Assembly: GCA_937925605.1 (NCBI GenBank)
Contig: CALALV010000156.1
Location: 1-23,711 of the forward strand
Source: an uncultured Woeseia sp.
GTDB lineage: Bacteria; Pseudomonadota; Gammaproteobacteria; Steroidobacterales; Woeseiaceae
DNA: 23,711 nt
Direction: 5' to 3'
In this document: positions 1-8,056 of the stretch, one piece after another
How the letters are laid out: each line of letters opens with the position of its first letter
How positions within the stretch are numbered: the first letter of the stretch is position 1
Notes under the pieces: generated by a model
Seen by the model: the letters and a program-made list of their open reading frames with translations, nothing else
Told to the model about the DNA's origin: nothing
Databases searched by the model: none
Translations under genes and position numbers: made by a program

Positions 1-346
1 CGCCGCCGCACTTGCCTTCGCCGCACTTGCCCTCGGCGTCCTTGTCGCCGCCGCACTTGCCTTCGCCGCACTTGCCCTCGGCGTCCTTGTCGCCGCCGCA
101 GCTGCCTTCGCCGGCCTTGTCGCCGCCGCATTTGCCTTCGCCACACTTGCCTTCTTCGCCCTTGCCTTCCTTGTCGCCACCGCACGAACCTTCACCGGCG
201 CCGAGCATGTAGCCCGCCGTCAGCGACTGCATCGCGAACGGGTTTGCGCCCGTGTCCGCGTTGACTGCGCTCGTCAGTGCAAAGGAACCGGCCAGTGCGG
301 CACCGACGGCCAGCGCAACGGGTTTTGCTACTTGCTTGTCAGACAT
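1..346 (-). CDS. hvfA: HvfA-type RiPP metallophore precursor with EGKCG repeats (5' part only)
   Basis: The first 115 codons are visible; the gene runs off the left edge. Residues 1-30 form a signal-peptide-like leader (basic start, then an Ala/Gly/Leu-rich core ending near SAVNA). A short linker (residues 31-50) follows, then a Gly/Lys/Asp/Glu-rich core with six EGKCG and two EGSCG motifs, often paired and separated by GDK or GDKDA. EGKCG repeats behind a Sec-type leader are the signature of HvfA precursors, whose cysteines are modified by an HvfB (DUF692/MNIO) and HvfC pair to give copper-binding heterocycles; those genes would lie beyond the window. The ATG at 346 was chosen over the one at 352 because AGGAG (353-357) sits six bases upstream of it. 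Anti-sigma and sigma genes lie directly upstream on the same strand, so cotranscription or control by that sigma factor is likely. Function rests on motif recognition, not on a database match. Confidence 0.82.
   Translation of the reverse strand, partial: MSDKQVAKPVALAVGAALAGSFALTSAVNADTGANPFAMQSLTAGYMLGAGEGSCGGDKEGKGEEGKCGEGKCGGDKAGEGSCGGDKDAEGKCGEGKCGGDKDAEGKCGEGKCGG
2..91 (-). repeat. Exact 45-bp tandem repeat in the precursor core
   Basis: Positions 2-46 and 47-91 are identical 45-bp units. Each encodes 15 residues holding two EGKCG motifs plus a GDKDA spacer. A further, diverged unit with EGSCG lies at about 92-180. The array continues past the window edge, so copy number is unknown. 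Exact in-frame tandem units can expand or contract by slippage or recombination, and short-read assembly can collapse them. Confidence 0.9.
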
Positions 347-369
347 GTTCATCTCCTGCCTCTGGTTAT

Positions 370-385
370 CATGCCCAAGCGGGCA
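370..385 (-). other. Small hairpin in the leader of the hvfA-like gene
   Basis: A perfect 6-bp inverted repeat (ATGCCC, loop GCTT, GGGCAT on the minus strand) lies in the 97-bp gap between the anti-sigma stop and the precursor start, about 12 bases upstream of the AGGAG ribosome-binding site. It has no U tract, so it is not an intrinsic terminator. It could be an mRNA-stabilising or processing hairpin that allows the abundant precursor to be expressed above the regulator genes. That role is inference; a stem this short could also occur by chance. Confidence 0.35.
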
Positions 386-443
386 TCGTTTTCGCCCTCT
401 CCCGGGCATTGGGTGTCAGTGATTCCGTCGCCTTGCCTGGCGA

Positions 444-1184
444 TCACGTTTTCCATTTCACTGAGTCGATCACTCGTTCCTCGATTTGCTCGAGCGATTC
501 GTCGCGTTCGCCGATTATCGCAACGCTGCCGTCGCCGACCGGCAGGATCACGCCATTGACCGCGCGGCCCTCGAGCGGGATCGCGGCATCGACGTGCTCC
601 TCCGGCATCAGCAAAAGCGTGACGGGTCCATGTTCCCCCTGGATGACGAGGTGCGGGATGACCCGGCCGTTGATCACGCAGCTGCGTGCGTAAGTAATGA
701 GGCCGAGCCCGGGCGCGACATCCACTTCGTTCCTGTTGACCACGCTGGACAGGGTTCGTTCCGGCACGGCGACATCGGTGACCACGAGCGAATGCGGCTC
801 GTGGTCGAGATGCGCGACGACCTGGTCGGCCAGCGAACGCTCGTCGACGCCGGAGCGGCCGAGCTGCAGGCCGATAAAGGCGGCGAGCGCCAATCCGGCC
901 GCGAGGCCGAACCAGGCCGGCGTGCCGAAGCGCGGCCGGCGGCGCAGCTCGACCACCTTGTCGGCGCCGGCACCCGGCAGTTCCGGCAGTTCCGGCAGTT
1001 CGATATCCGGCACCGGCAGCGCGAGTGCCCGCGCGATGCGTTCGTCGAGCGCGCGCAGTTCGTCGCGCAGCGCCCGGCAGTCGGCGCAGCACTCGGCGTG
1101 TTCCTCGCCACCGTCAAAGTCGCCGGCCGGCTCGGCGGCGATCGCGTCGCGGTAGGTCTCGCAGTTCATGTCCCGTTCGTTCAT
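444..1184 (-). CDS. Membrane-bound anti-sigma factor with zinc-finger-like N-terminus
   Basis: The 246-residue protein starts with a HxxxCxxC motif (HAECCADC, near residues 29-36), the zinc-binding anti-sigma (ZAS) signature. One transmembrane helix follows at about 90-108 (AWFGLAAGLALAAFIGLQLG), then a predicted periplasmic domain of about 135 residues. The layout resembles DUF3379-type proteins encoded next to ECF sigma factors. The gene starts four bases after the sigma stop codon, which indicates one operon and probable cotranslation. The expected role is to hold the sigma factor inactive until a periplasmic or thiol/metal stress signal arrives. A second possible start lies at Met6 (1169); neither start has a strong ribosome-binding site. 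The partnership is well supported by layout; the signal sensed is unknown, though the adjacent copper-peptide gene makes metal stress a reasonable guess. Confidence 0.85.
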   Translation of the reverse strand: MNERDMNCETYRDAIAAEPAGDFDGGEEHAECCADCRALRDELRALDERIARALALPVPDIELPELPELPGAGADKVVELRRRPRFGTPAWFGLAAGLALAAFIGLQLGRSGVDERSLADQVVAHLDHEPHSLVVTDVAVPERTLSSVVNRNEVDVAPGLGLITYARSCVINGRVIPHLVIQGEHGPVTLLLMPEEHVDAAIPLEGRAVNGVILPVGDGSVAIIGERDESLEQIEERVIDSVKWKT

Positions 1185-1188
1185 TCCG

Positions 1189-1704
1189 TCAGTTTCCGAG
1201 ATCCCTGTCGAAGCGCGCCTTCAGTTGCAGGCGCGCCCGGTGCAGCCTCGTCAGCACCGCGCCGGGTTTCAGGTCCATCAGCCCGGCTATCTCTTTCGCG
1301 CTGTAGCCCATCAGGACCTGCAGCACCAGCGGCTCGCGGTACTCGTCCGCCAGCCCGAATATCGCGGCCCGCATGTCGTCCGTGTCGGTGTCGTGACCGT
1401 CGGCGATCATGGCGGCCTGCGCCGGCGTCAGCTCGTCGACGTCGACCGTCTCGAGTCGCTTGCGCTCGTAGTAGCGCGCGTGCTCGCGGCGGGCGATCGT
1501 CAGCAGCCACGGCTTCGCGGCGGCGTCTTCGCGCAGCGAATCCAGCGACTTCCATGCACGGAGCAGCGTTTCCTGCACGACCTCCTCGGCCACCTGCGGA
1601 TCGCGGCTGAGCCACGCCGTGTAGCGCCAGAGGTCGGCATGCAGCGTCGCGACGAGCCTGTCGAAGCGGCGCCTGCGCGCCTTGCCGGCCGATTGTTCCG
1701 TCAT
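1189..1704 (-). CDS. ECF-type RNA polymerase sigma factor
   Basis: The 171-residue protein has only the two domains typical of ECF (group 4) sigma factors. Region 2 lies around residues 15-80, including DPQVAEEVVQETLLRAWKSL, which follows the family pattern for core binding and -10 recognition. Region 4 lies around 108-165, with a helix-turn-helix in GYSAKEIAGLMDLKPGAV for -35 recognition. A short acidic linker (DGHDTDTDD) separates them. It is the first gene of a minus-strand set followed at once by its anti-sigma factor and then by the hvfA-like gene. ECF plus anti-sigma plus MNIO-type RiPP precursor is a recurrent arrangement in proteobacterial copper-buffering operons, so this sigma probably controls its own operon. 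The ATG at 1704 lacks a visible Shine-Dalgarno sequence. Confidence 0.93.
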   Translation of the reverse strand: MTEQSAGKARRRRFDRLVATLHADLWRYTAWLSRDPQVAEEVVQETLLRAWKSLDSLREDAAAKPWLLTIARREHARYYERKRLETVDVDELTPAQAAMIADGHDTDTDDMRAAIFGLADEYREPLVLQVLMGYSAKEIAGLMDLKPGAVLTRLHRARLQLKARFDRDLGN

Positions 1705-1710
1705 CGCAGT

Positions 1711-1738
1711 GGACCCGGTGGTATTCGGATTTATTACC
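1711..1738 (-). promoter_or_regulatory. Candidate autoregulated promoter of the sigma/anti-sigma/hvfA operon
   Basis: On the minus strand just upstream of the sigma start are GGTAATAAATCC (1738-1727) and GTCC (1714-1711), with an A7 tract further upstream (1755-1749). An AT-rich -35-like block about 12-15 bases before a short GTC-type element is a plausible ECF promoter layout. If so, transcription would begin only a few bases before or at the ATG (1704), giving a leaderless mRNA and explaining the missing ribosome-binding site. This is inference from pattern and position only. Confidence 0.3.
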
Positions 1739-1824
1739 CTGGGGAGGGATTTTTTTGATGGAAGCGTGGAAACCCTACCGAAATACAGGGAAAATCCAAG
1801 CTTAACCATTAGTTGCGACCTTTT

Positions 1825-2835
<1,011 letters not shown>

Positions 2836-2850
2836 CGCCGGGGGCAACGC

Positions 2851-3678
2851 GTGACGGCGCCCGACCGCTACGGCGTCATGGGCTATCCCGTCTCGCACAG
2901 CCGTTCGCCGGTCATTCATCGCCTGTTCGCGCTGCAGACCGGGCAGCACATGCAGTACGAACTGCTGCAGGTCGCACCCGACAAGCTGGAGCCGGCAATC
3001 CGCCAGTTCCAGCGCACCGGCGGCCGCGGGCTGAACATCACCGTGCCGCACAAGGGCGAGGCCGCGCGCCTGGCCGACGAACTGTCCGAGCGCGCCCGGC
3101 TCGCCGGCGCGGTCAACACGCTGGTGTTCAAGGACGACGAGATGTTCGGGGACAACACCGACGGCGTCGGCCTACTGCGCGACCTGACCGTCAACCTCGA
3201 CCTCGAACTCGCCGGGAAGAACCTGCTGATCCTCGGCGCCGGCGGCGCGACGCGCGGCATCCTCGGTCCGCTGCTCGACGCGAAACCCGCGAGCGTGACG
3301 ATTGCCAACCGCACGCTGGACAAGGCCGAGGCGCTCGTCATGCAGTTCTCGGGCGACGTGCCGATCTCTGCCTGCCGTTTCAAGCAGGTGCCGAAGAACG
3401 CGGACTTCGACCTGATCATCAACGCGACCTCCGCGGGCCTCAAGGGCCAGCTGCCGCCGTTCCCGGACTGGGCCGTCACCGCCGATACCTGGTGCTACGA
3501 CCTTTCCTACGGGCTGACGCCGACGCCGTTCAGCACCTGGGCGCAGGCGCAGGGCGCCGCGCGTTCGGTCATGGGCTGGGGCATGCTGGTCGAACAGGCC
3601 GCGGAGTCCTTCCACCTGTGGCGGGGCGTGCGGCCGGACACGCTGACGGTGCTGAAGCAGATCGCGATCAGCGCATAG
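2851..3678 (+). CDS. aroE: Shikimate dehydrogenase (NADP+)
   Basis: This enzyme reduces 3-dehydroshikimate to shikimate with NADPH in aromatic amino acid synthesis. The protein has 275 residues, as usual for AroE. Visible motifs are the shikimate-binding serines Ser15 and Ser17 in YPVSHSRSP, catalytic Lys68 in NITVPHKGEA, Asp104 in NTDGVGL, the dinucleotide-binding loop GAGGATRG (129-136), the NRT segment that contacts the NADP phosphate, and a C-terminal GMLVEQAAESF. The start is GTG, preceded by GGGGGCA as a possible ribosome-binding site, 15 bases after the hemB stop. The last 11 bases overlap the 3' end of the convergent gor gene. Confidence 0.97.
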   Translation: MTAPDRYGVMGYPVSHSRSPVIHRLFALQTGQHMQYELLQVAPDKLEPAIRQFQRTGGRGLNITVPHKGEAARLADELSERARLAGAVNTLVFKDDEMFGDNTDGVGLLRDLTVNLDLELAGKNLLILGAGGATRGILGPLLDAKPASVTIANRTLDKAEALVMQFSGDVPISACRFKQVPKNADFDLIINATSAGLKGQLPPFPDWAVTADTWCYDLSYGLTPTPFSTWAQAQGAARSVMGWGMLVEQAAESFHLWRGVRPDTLTVLKQIAISA

Positions 3679-5014
3679 TCACCAGCTCTTCCGCGCTGGT
3701 CGGGTGGATAGCCACCGTGTCGTCCAGGTCCTGCTTCCGCGCGCCCATGCGGATCGCCACGGCGAAGCCCTGCAGGATCTCGTCGACGGCGTCGCCGATC
3801 ATGTGACAACCGACGACGCGTTCGTCGTCGCCGGCGGTGACGAGCTGCATCGTAGTTTTCACCTTGTGCTCGCTCAGCGCGTAGACCATCGGGTTGAAGC
3901 GCGAGCGATACACGCGCACGTGCTCCCCGTACTGCGCCCGTGCCTCGGTCTCGGTCATGCCGACGGTGCCGATCGGCGGATGCGTGAAGATCACGGTCGG
4001 GATCGTCCGGTACTCGAGGTGCCGACCGGGCATGTCGCCGTACAGCCGGTCGGCGAGGCGGCGCCCCGCCGCGATCGCGACGGGCGTCAGCGCGGCGCGG
4101 CCGGTCACGTCGCCGAGCGCGAAGATGTGCGGCACGTTGGTCGCCTGGTAGTCGTCGACCGGGATGAAGCCGGCGCTGTCGGTCTCGACGCCCGCCGCGG
4201 CGAGATCCAGCGGAGCCACGTTCGGCGAACGGCCGATCGCCCACAGGATGCCGTCGACCGGTCCCGCCGTGCGCCCGTCCGCCGCGTGCAGCAGCAGGCC
4301 GCCGTCGCTTCGTTCGGCGCGCGCCGGCACGAATCCGGTGACGAAGCGGACGCCGTCCGCCTCCATCGCCGACTGCGCCTCGGCACCGAGCATCGGCTCG
4401 AAGCTGCGCAGGATCGCGTCCTTGCGCACGAGCTGCGTCGTCTCCGAGCCCAGCGCGTTGAACACGCCGGCCAGCTCGACGGCGATGTAGCCGCTGCCGA
4501 CGACCGCGACCCGCGCGGGCCGAGACTCGAGCTCGAAAAAGCCGTCGGAGGTGAAGCCGAGCTCCGCGCCCGGGATGTCGGGCAGCGTCGGGTAGCCGCC
4601 GGTCGCGATCGCGATGCGTTCGCCGCGCAGACTCTCGCCGTCCACGTCGAGCGTGTGCGGATCCACGAAGCGCGCGGTGCCGCGCACGAGGGTGACGCCG
4701 CGGCGCTCGAGGTTTCCCGCGTAGATGCCGTTCAGGCGCTCGATGTAGGCATCGCGCCGGGCCTTCAGCGCGCGCCAGTCGTGCCCCTGCCGCTCCAGCG
4801 CAAAGCCGTAGTCGCGCGCCTGCTCGAGCCCGTGCGCGTGGTGGGCGCCGTACCACATGACTTTCTTGGGCACGCAACCCACGTTGACGCAGGTGCCGCC
4901 GAGCGGCCCGTTCTCGACGATGGCGACGCTGGCGCCGTACTCGGCGGCGCGCTGCGCGTGCGCGAGCCCGCCGCTGCCGGCGCCGATGACGAGAAGATCG
5001 TATTGCTGGCTCAC
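3668..5014 (-). CDS. gor: Glutathione-disulfide reductase
   Basis: This NADPH-dependent flavoenzyme regenerates reduced glutathione in the cytosol. The 448 residues match bacterial Gor. An FAD-binding GAGSGG opens the protein, the redox-active pair is Cys42/Cys47 in GGTCVNVGCVPKK, and the second Rossmann fold has GSGYIAVE near 172. It is followed by VRKDAILRSF, whose two arginines match those that read the NADPH 2'-phosphate in E. coli Gor. The C-terminal HPTSAEE (His437, Glu442) is the catalytic base pair of the dimer interface, and the ending LVTMR is typical of Gor. These features separate it from lipoamide and mercuric reductases. The 3' end overlaps aroE by 11 bases tail to tail. Glutathione-dependent genes further right (9073-10284) fit a glutathione-using organism. 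Confidence 0.96.
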   Translation of the reverse strand: MSQQYDLLVIGAGSGGLAHAQRAAEYGASVAIVENGPLGGTCVNVGCVPKKVMWYGAHHAHGLEQARDYGFALERQGHDWRALKARRDAYIERLNGIYAGNLERRGVTLVRGTARFVDPHTLDVDGESLRGERIAIATGGYPTLPDIPGAELGFTSDGFFELESRPARVAVVGSGYIAVELAGVFNALGSETTQLVRKDAILRSFEPMLGAEAQSAMEADGVRFVTGFVPARAERSDGGLLLHAADGRTAGPVDGILWAIGRSPNVAPLDLAAAGVETDSAGFIPVDDYQATNVPHIFALGDVTGRAALTPVAIAAGRRLADRLYGDMPGRHLEYRTIPTVIFTHPPIGTVGMTETEARAQYGEHVRVYRSRFNPMVYALSEHKVKTTMQLVTAGDDERVVGCHMIGDAVDEILQGFAVAIRMGARKQDLDDTVAIHPTSAEELVTMR

Positions 5015-5059
5015 GGATACTCCCTGTTACGCTTCAATTGCGGCCGGTGCGCGCGCCTG

Positions 5060-5068
5060 TGCTAACAT
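5060..5068 (+). promoter_or_regulatory. prlC: Candidate extended -10 element for prlC
   Basis: TGCTAACAT at 5060-5068 has the TG-n-hexamer form of an extended -10 box, 28 bases before the prlC ATG, in the 82-bp divergent gap between gor and prlC. No good -35 hexamer lies at 16-18 bases; TTGCGG at 5038 is 19 bases away. It is the best promoter-like element in the gap, but support is weak. Confidence 0.35.
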
Positions 5069-5096
5069 GCGCCGTTAATTTTTTGCCCGAAAATCA

Positions 5097-7124
5097 ATGA
5101 ACAACCCGATTCTCGACACGGCCGGACTGCCGCGTTTCCGCGACCTCGAGCCGGCCCACGCCCTGCCCGCGCTGCGCGAGCTTATCGCAGCACACCGGCA
5201 AAAGCTTGCCGGCCTCACCGACGACGAACAGGCCCGGGATTTCGATTCCCTGGTCGTGCCGCTCGAGGACATGGAGCACGAGCTGCGCCGCGTATTCTCG
5301 CCGGTCACGCACCTGCAGGCCGTTCTCGGCGATCCGGGCTGGCGCGACGCGTACAACGAACTGCTGCCGCTGATGACCGGGCACCGTACCGAGATCGCGC
5401 AGAACCGGGAGCTGTTCGACGCGTACGCGACCGTCGCGAAGACGCTCGGCGACGACGCGCCGCAGGCGCGGCGCACGCTGGTCGAGCACGCGCTGCGCGA
5501 CTTCCGGCTCGGCGGCGTCGATTTGCCCGACGACAGGAAATCCGAGTTCCGCGAGATTCGCGGGGAACTCGCGAAGCTGCAGGCCGAGTTCGAACACAGG
5601 GTGCAGGACTCCACGGACGCATGGCACCTCGACCTCGACGAGGAGGCCCGGCTCGACGGCCTGCCGACCCCCGTCGTCGAGCGGGCCGCGCGCGCCGCGC
5701 GCGACGCCGGCCGCGAGGGCTACCGGCTGACGCTCGACTTCCCGACCTGGCTCGCGGTCGCCACGCATGCCGCGGACCGGGAGTTGCGGCACACCTTTTA
5801 CCGCGCCTGGGCGACGCGCGCCTCGGCCGAGGCCGACGACCCGCGCTGGGACAACAGCGAGCACATCGAGCGGATCCTCGCGCTGCGCCATCGCATGGCC
5901 CGGCTGGTCGGCTTCGGCAACTACGGCGAGTACTCGCTGGCGACGAAAATGGCCGGCGACACGGGCGAGGTCATCGACTTCCTGCGCGAGCTGGCGGCCA
6001 AGACCCGGCCCGCCGCCGAGCGCGAGATGCGCGAACTCGAGGAACTGGCCGGCGGCCCGCTCGAAGCCTGGGATGTCAGCTACTGGCTCGAGAAGCTCAA
6101 GCAGAAAAAGTACGCGATCTCCGACGAGAAGCTGCGCCAGTACTTCCCGGCCGAGCGCGTCAAGGCGGGCCTGTTCGACCTGGCCCGGCGGCTGTACGGC
6201 GTCAGCCTGGAGCGCGACGACGAGGTGCAGACCTGGCACCCGTCCGTGCGCTACTACAGGGTCCGCGACGACGAGTCCGGCGAGGAGATCGGCGGCTTCT
6301 ACACGGACCTGCACGCGCGCAGCGGCAAGCGCAACGGTGCCTGGATCGACGAGTGCGTCGTGCGCAAGAACCTGGACGGCGAACGCGTGACGCCGGTCGG
6401 CTACCTGGTCTGCAATTTCCCGCCGCCGGACGAAAACGGCGTATCGCTGCTGACGCACACGGACGTGGTCACGCTGTTCCACGAATTCGGGCACATGCTG
6501 CATCACCTGCTGACGCGCGTGGACTACCCCGGCATCGCGGGCATCAACGGCGTGCCCTGGGACGCGGTCGAGCTGCCGAGCCAGTTCATGGAGAACTTCG
6601 CCTGGCACCGCGACGTGCTGGCCAGCGCGTCCGGTCACTACGAGACCGGCGAACCGCTGCCCGGCGAGATGTTCGAGCGGCTGCTCGAGAGCCGCCACTG
6701 CGGTGCCGCGCTGGCGATGCTGCGGCAGCTCGAGTTCGCGCTGTTCGACTTCCGCATTCATGCCGAGTACGACCCGGAGCGGGGCGCCCGGCCGCTCGAG
6801 ATTCTCGACGAGGTGCGCCGCGAGGTGGCGCTTGTCACCCACCCCGATTACAACCGTTTCCCGCACAGCTTCGTGCATGTCTTCGCCGGCGGCTACGCGG
6901 CCGGGTACTACAGCTACAAGTGGGCCGAGGTGCTGGCTGCGGACGCCTTCTCCGCGTTCGAGGAAGCGGGCATCTTCGACCGTGCGACCGCCGCGCGTTT
7001 TCGCCGCGAGATTCTCGAGGTCGGCGGCAGCCGCGACATCATGCAGGGCTTCGTCGCCTTCCGCGGCCGCAAGCCGACACTGGACGCGCTGCTGCGTCAC
7101 GCCGGGATCGACAGGGCCGCATGA
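5097..7124 (+). CDS. prlC: Oligopeptidase A, M3 family zinc metallopeptidase
   Basis: This cytosolic endopeptidase degrades oligopeptides, including signal-peptide fragments. The 675 residues match E. coli OpdA/PrlC (about 680). The catalytic zinc motif HEFGH is at 462-466, and the third zinc ligand is Glu499 in LPSQFMENF, the usual distance downstream in M3 peptidases. The N-terminus (MNNPILDTAGLPRFRDLEPAHALPAL) has the standard form of the OpdA subgroup, and the C-terminal FAGGYAAGYYSYKWAEVLAADAF is a conserved M3 substrate-channel segment. No signal peptide is present. The stop codon overlaps the xthA start as ATGA, so the two are probably cotranslated. Confidence 0.96.
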   Translation: MNNPILDTAGLPRFRDLEPAHALPALRELIAAHRQKLAGLTDDEQARDFDSLVVPLEDMEHELRRVFSPVTHLQAVLGDPGWRDAYNELLPLMTGHRTEIAQNRELFDAYATVAKTLGDDAPQARRTLVEHALRDFRLGGVDLPDDRKSEFREIRGELAKLQAEFEHRVQDSTDAWHLDLDEEARLDGLPTPVVERAARAARDAGREGYRLTLDFPTWLAVATHAADRELRHTFYRAWATRASAEADDPRWDNSEHIERILALRHRMARLVGFGNYGEYSLATKMAGDTGEVIDFLRELAAKTRPAAEREMRELEELAGGPLEAWDVSYWLEKLKQKKYAISDEKLRQYFPAERVKAGLFDLARRLYGVSLERDDEVQTWHPSVRYYRVRDDESGEEIGGFYTDLHARSGKRNGAWIDECVVRKNLDGERVTPVGYLVCNFPPPDENGVSLLTHTDVVTLFHEFGHMLHHLLTRVDYPGIAGINGVPWDAVELPSQFMENFAWHRDVLASASGHYETGEPLPGEMFERLLESRHCGAALAMLRQLEFALFDFRIHAEYDPERGARPLEILDEVRREVALVTHPDYNRFPHSFVHVFAGGYAAGYYSYKWAEVLAADAFSAFEEAGIFDRATAARFRREILEVGGSRDIMQGFVAFRGRKPTLDALLRHAGIDRAA

Positions 7125-7888
7125 AGATCGCGACCTGGAACGTCAACTCGCTCACGGTACGCCAGCAGCAGGTCCTCGACTGGCTGGAAAGCGAGAAGCC
7201 GGACGTGCTGGTGCTGCAGGAGATCAAGCAGGTCACCGACGCATTCGACGCCGACGCATTCGCCGGGCTCGGCTACGAGGCCGTCGCGAACGGCCAGAAG
7301 ACCTACAACGGGGTGGCCACGCTGTCGCGCTCGGCGCTCGAGGAGGTCGAGACCGACATTCCCGGCCTCGACGACCCGCAGCGGCGCGTGCTGGCCACGA
7401 CCACCGGCGGCGTCCGCGTCGTCAACCTGTATGTGCCGAACGGGCAGGCGGTCGGCTCGGACAAGTACGAGTACAAGCTCGGCTGGCTGGCCGCGCTGCG
7501 CGACTGGCTGGCCGACCAACTGTCGCGCCACGAGCTGCTTTGCGTGCTCGGCGACTTCAACATCGCCCCGGACGACCGCGACGTTTACGACCCGGAGAAG
7601 TGGGGCGATGCGATCCTGTGCAGCCCCGGCGAGCGCGCCGCGCTGCGCGAGATCACCGGCCTCGGGCTCGACGACGTGTTCCGCCGCTTCGAGCAGCCGG
7701 AAGCGGCGTTCAGCTGGTGGGACTACCGGGCCGCCGGTTTCCGGCGCAATGCCGGGCTGCGCATCGACCTGATCCTCGCGAGCCCGGCGCTCGCGGAACG
7801 CTGCGCCGCGAGCTGGATCGATCGCGAGCCGCGCACCTGGGAAAGGCCTTCCGACCATACCCCGGTAATCGCCGAATTTCGCATGTGA
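7121..7888 (+). CDS. xthA: Exodeoxyribonuclease III / AP endonuclease
   Basis: This is a 255-residue member of the exonuclease III (EEP) family, which cuts 5' of abasic sites and removes 3' blocks in base-excision repair. Key residues are visible: Asn7 in WNVNSL, metal-binding Glu34 in LQEIKQ, the catalytic pair Asp145 and Asn147 in GDFNIAP, and the C-terminal SDHTPV with Asp245 and His246. The start at 7121 overlaps the prlC stop (ATGA). Length and N-terminus (MKIATWNVNSL) are standard. Whether it is closer to E. coli XthA or to the ExoA subgroup cannot be decided from motifs alone. Confidence 0.96.
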   Translation: MKIATWNVNSLTVRQQQVLDWLESEKPDVLVLQEIKQVTDAFDADAFAGLGYEAVANGQKTYNGVATLSRSALEEVETDIPGLDDPQRRVLATTTGGVRVVNLYVPNGQAVGSDKYEYKLGWLAALRDWLADQLSRHELLCVLGDFNIAPDDRDVYDPEKWGDAILCSPGERAALREITGLGLDDVFRRFEQPEAAFSWWDYRAAGFRRNAGLRIDLILASPALAERCAASWIDREPRTWERPSDHTPVIAEFRM

Positions 7889-7956
7889 CACGCCGGCGCG
7901 GAATGTGACATATTCCCGGAATTATGTGTCACAGCCGATTACCCGCCCGGTATATT
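7884..7956 (+). promoter_or_regulatory. Promoter with TGTGACA boxes upstream of the HD-domain gene
   Basis: TGTGACA occurs at 7884-7890 and again at 7904-7910, exactly 20 bp apart, and its inverted form TGTCACA at 7927-7933. A -10-like TATATT lies at 7951-7956. With 17-bp spacing, the -35 position is GTCACA (7928-7933), inside the inverted box. The arrangement looks like operator sites for a dimeric regulator placed across a sigma70-type promoter. TGTGA/TCACA half-sites resemble those of CRP/FNR-family proteins, but the 16-bp gap between the inverted pair is larger than the 6 bp of a classical CRP site. The first box covers the 3' end of xthA. Confidence 0.5.
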
Positions 7957-8056
7957 ATTGATTCCGGGCTGGCCGCCGCTCCCGTGGCCGGGTGCGACGC
8001 CGGGACCCGCCGCGCCACCGATGCCCCAGAATAACAACAACAGGGAGAGGCGCCTC

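Noticed and set aside
12..212. Pro/Ser/Leu-rich repeat frame on the plus strand at the left edge
   Set aside because: It is the antisense reading of the EGKCG repeat gene, which has the leader, ribosome-binding site and known family motif on the minus strand.
1741..1755. Intrinsic terminator (CCCT-GGGG-AGGG followed by T7, plus strand)
   Set aside because: The stem is only 4 bp, and no plus-strand gene lies upstream to be terminated.
5094..7100. 668-residue minus-strand frame opposite prlC
   Set aside because: Shadow frame of the M3 peptidase gene, with the composition expected of antisense GC-rich codons.
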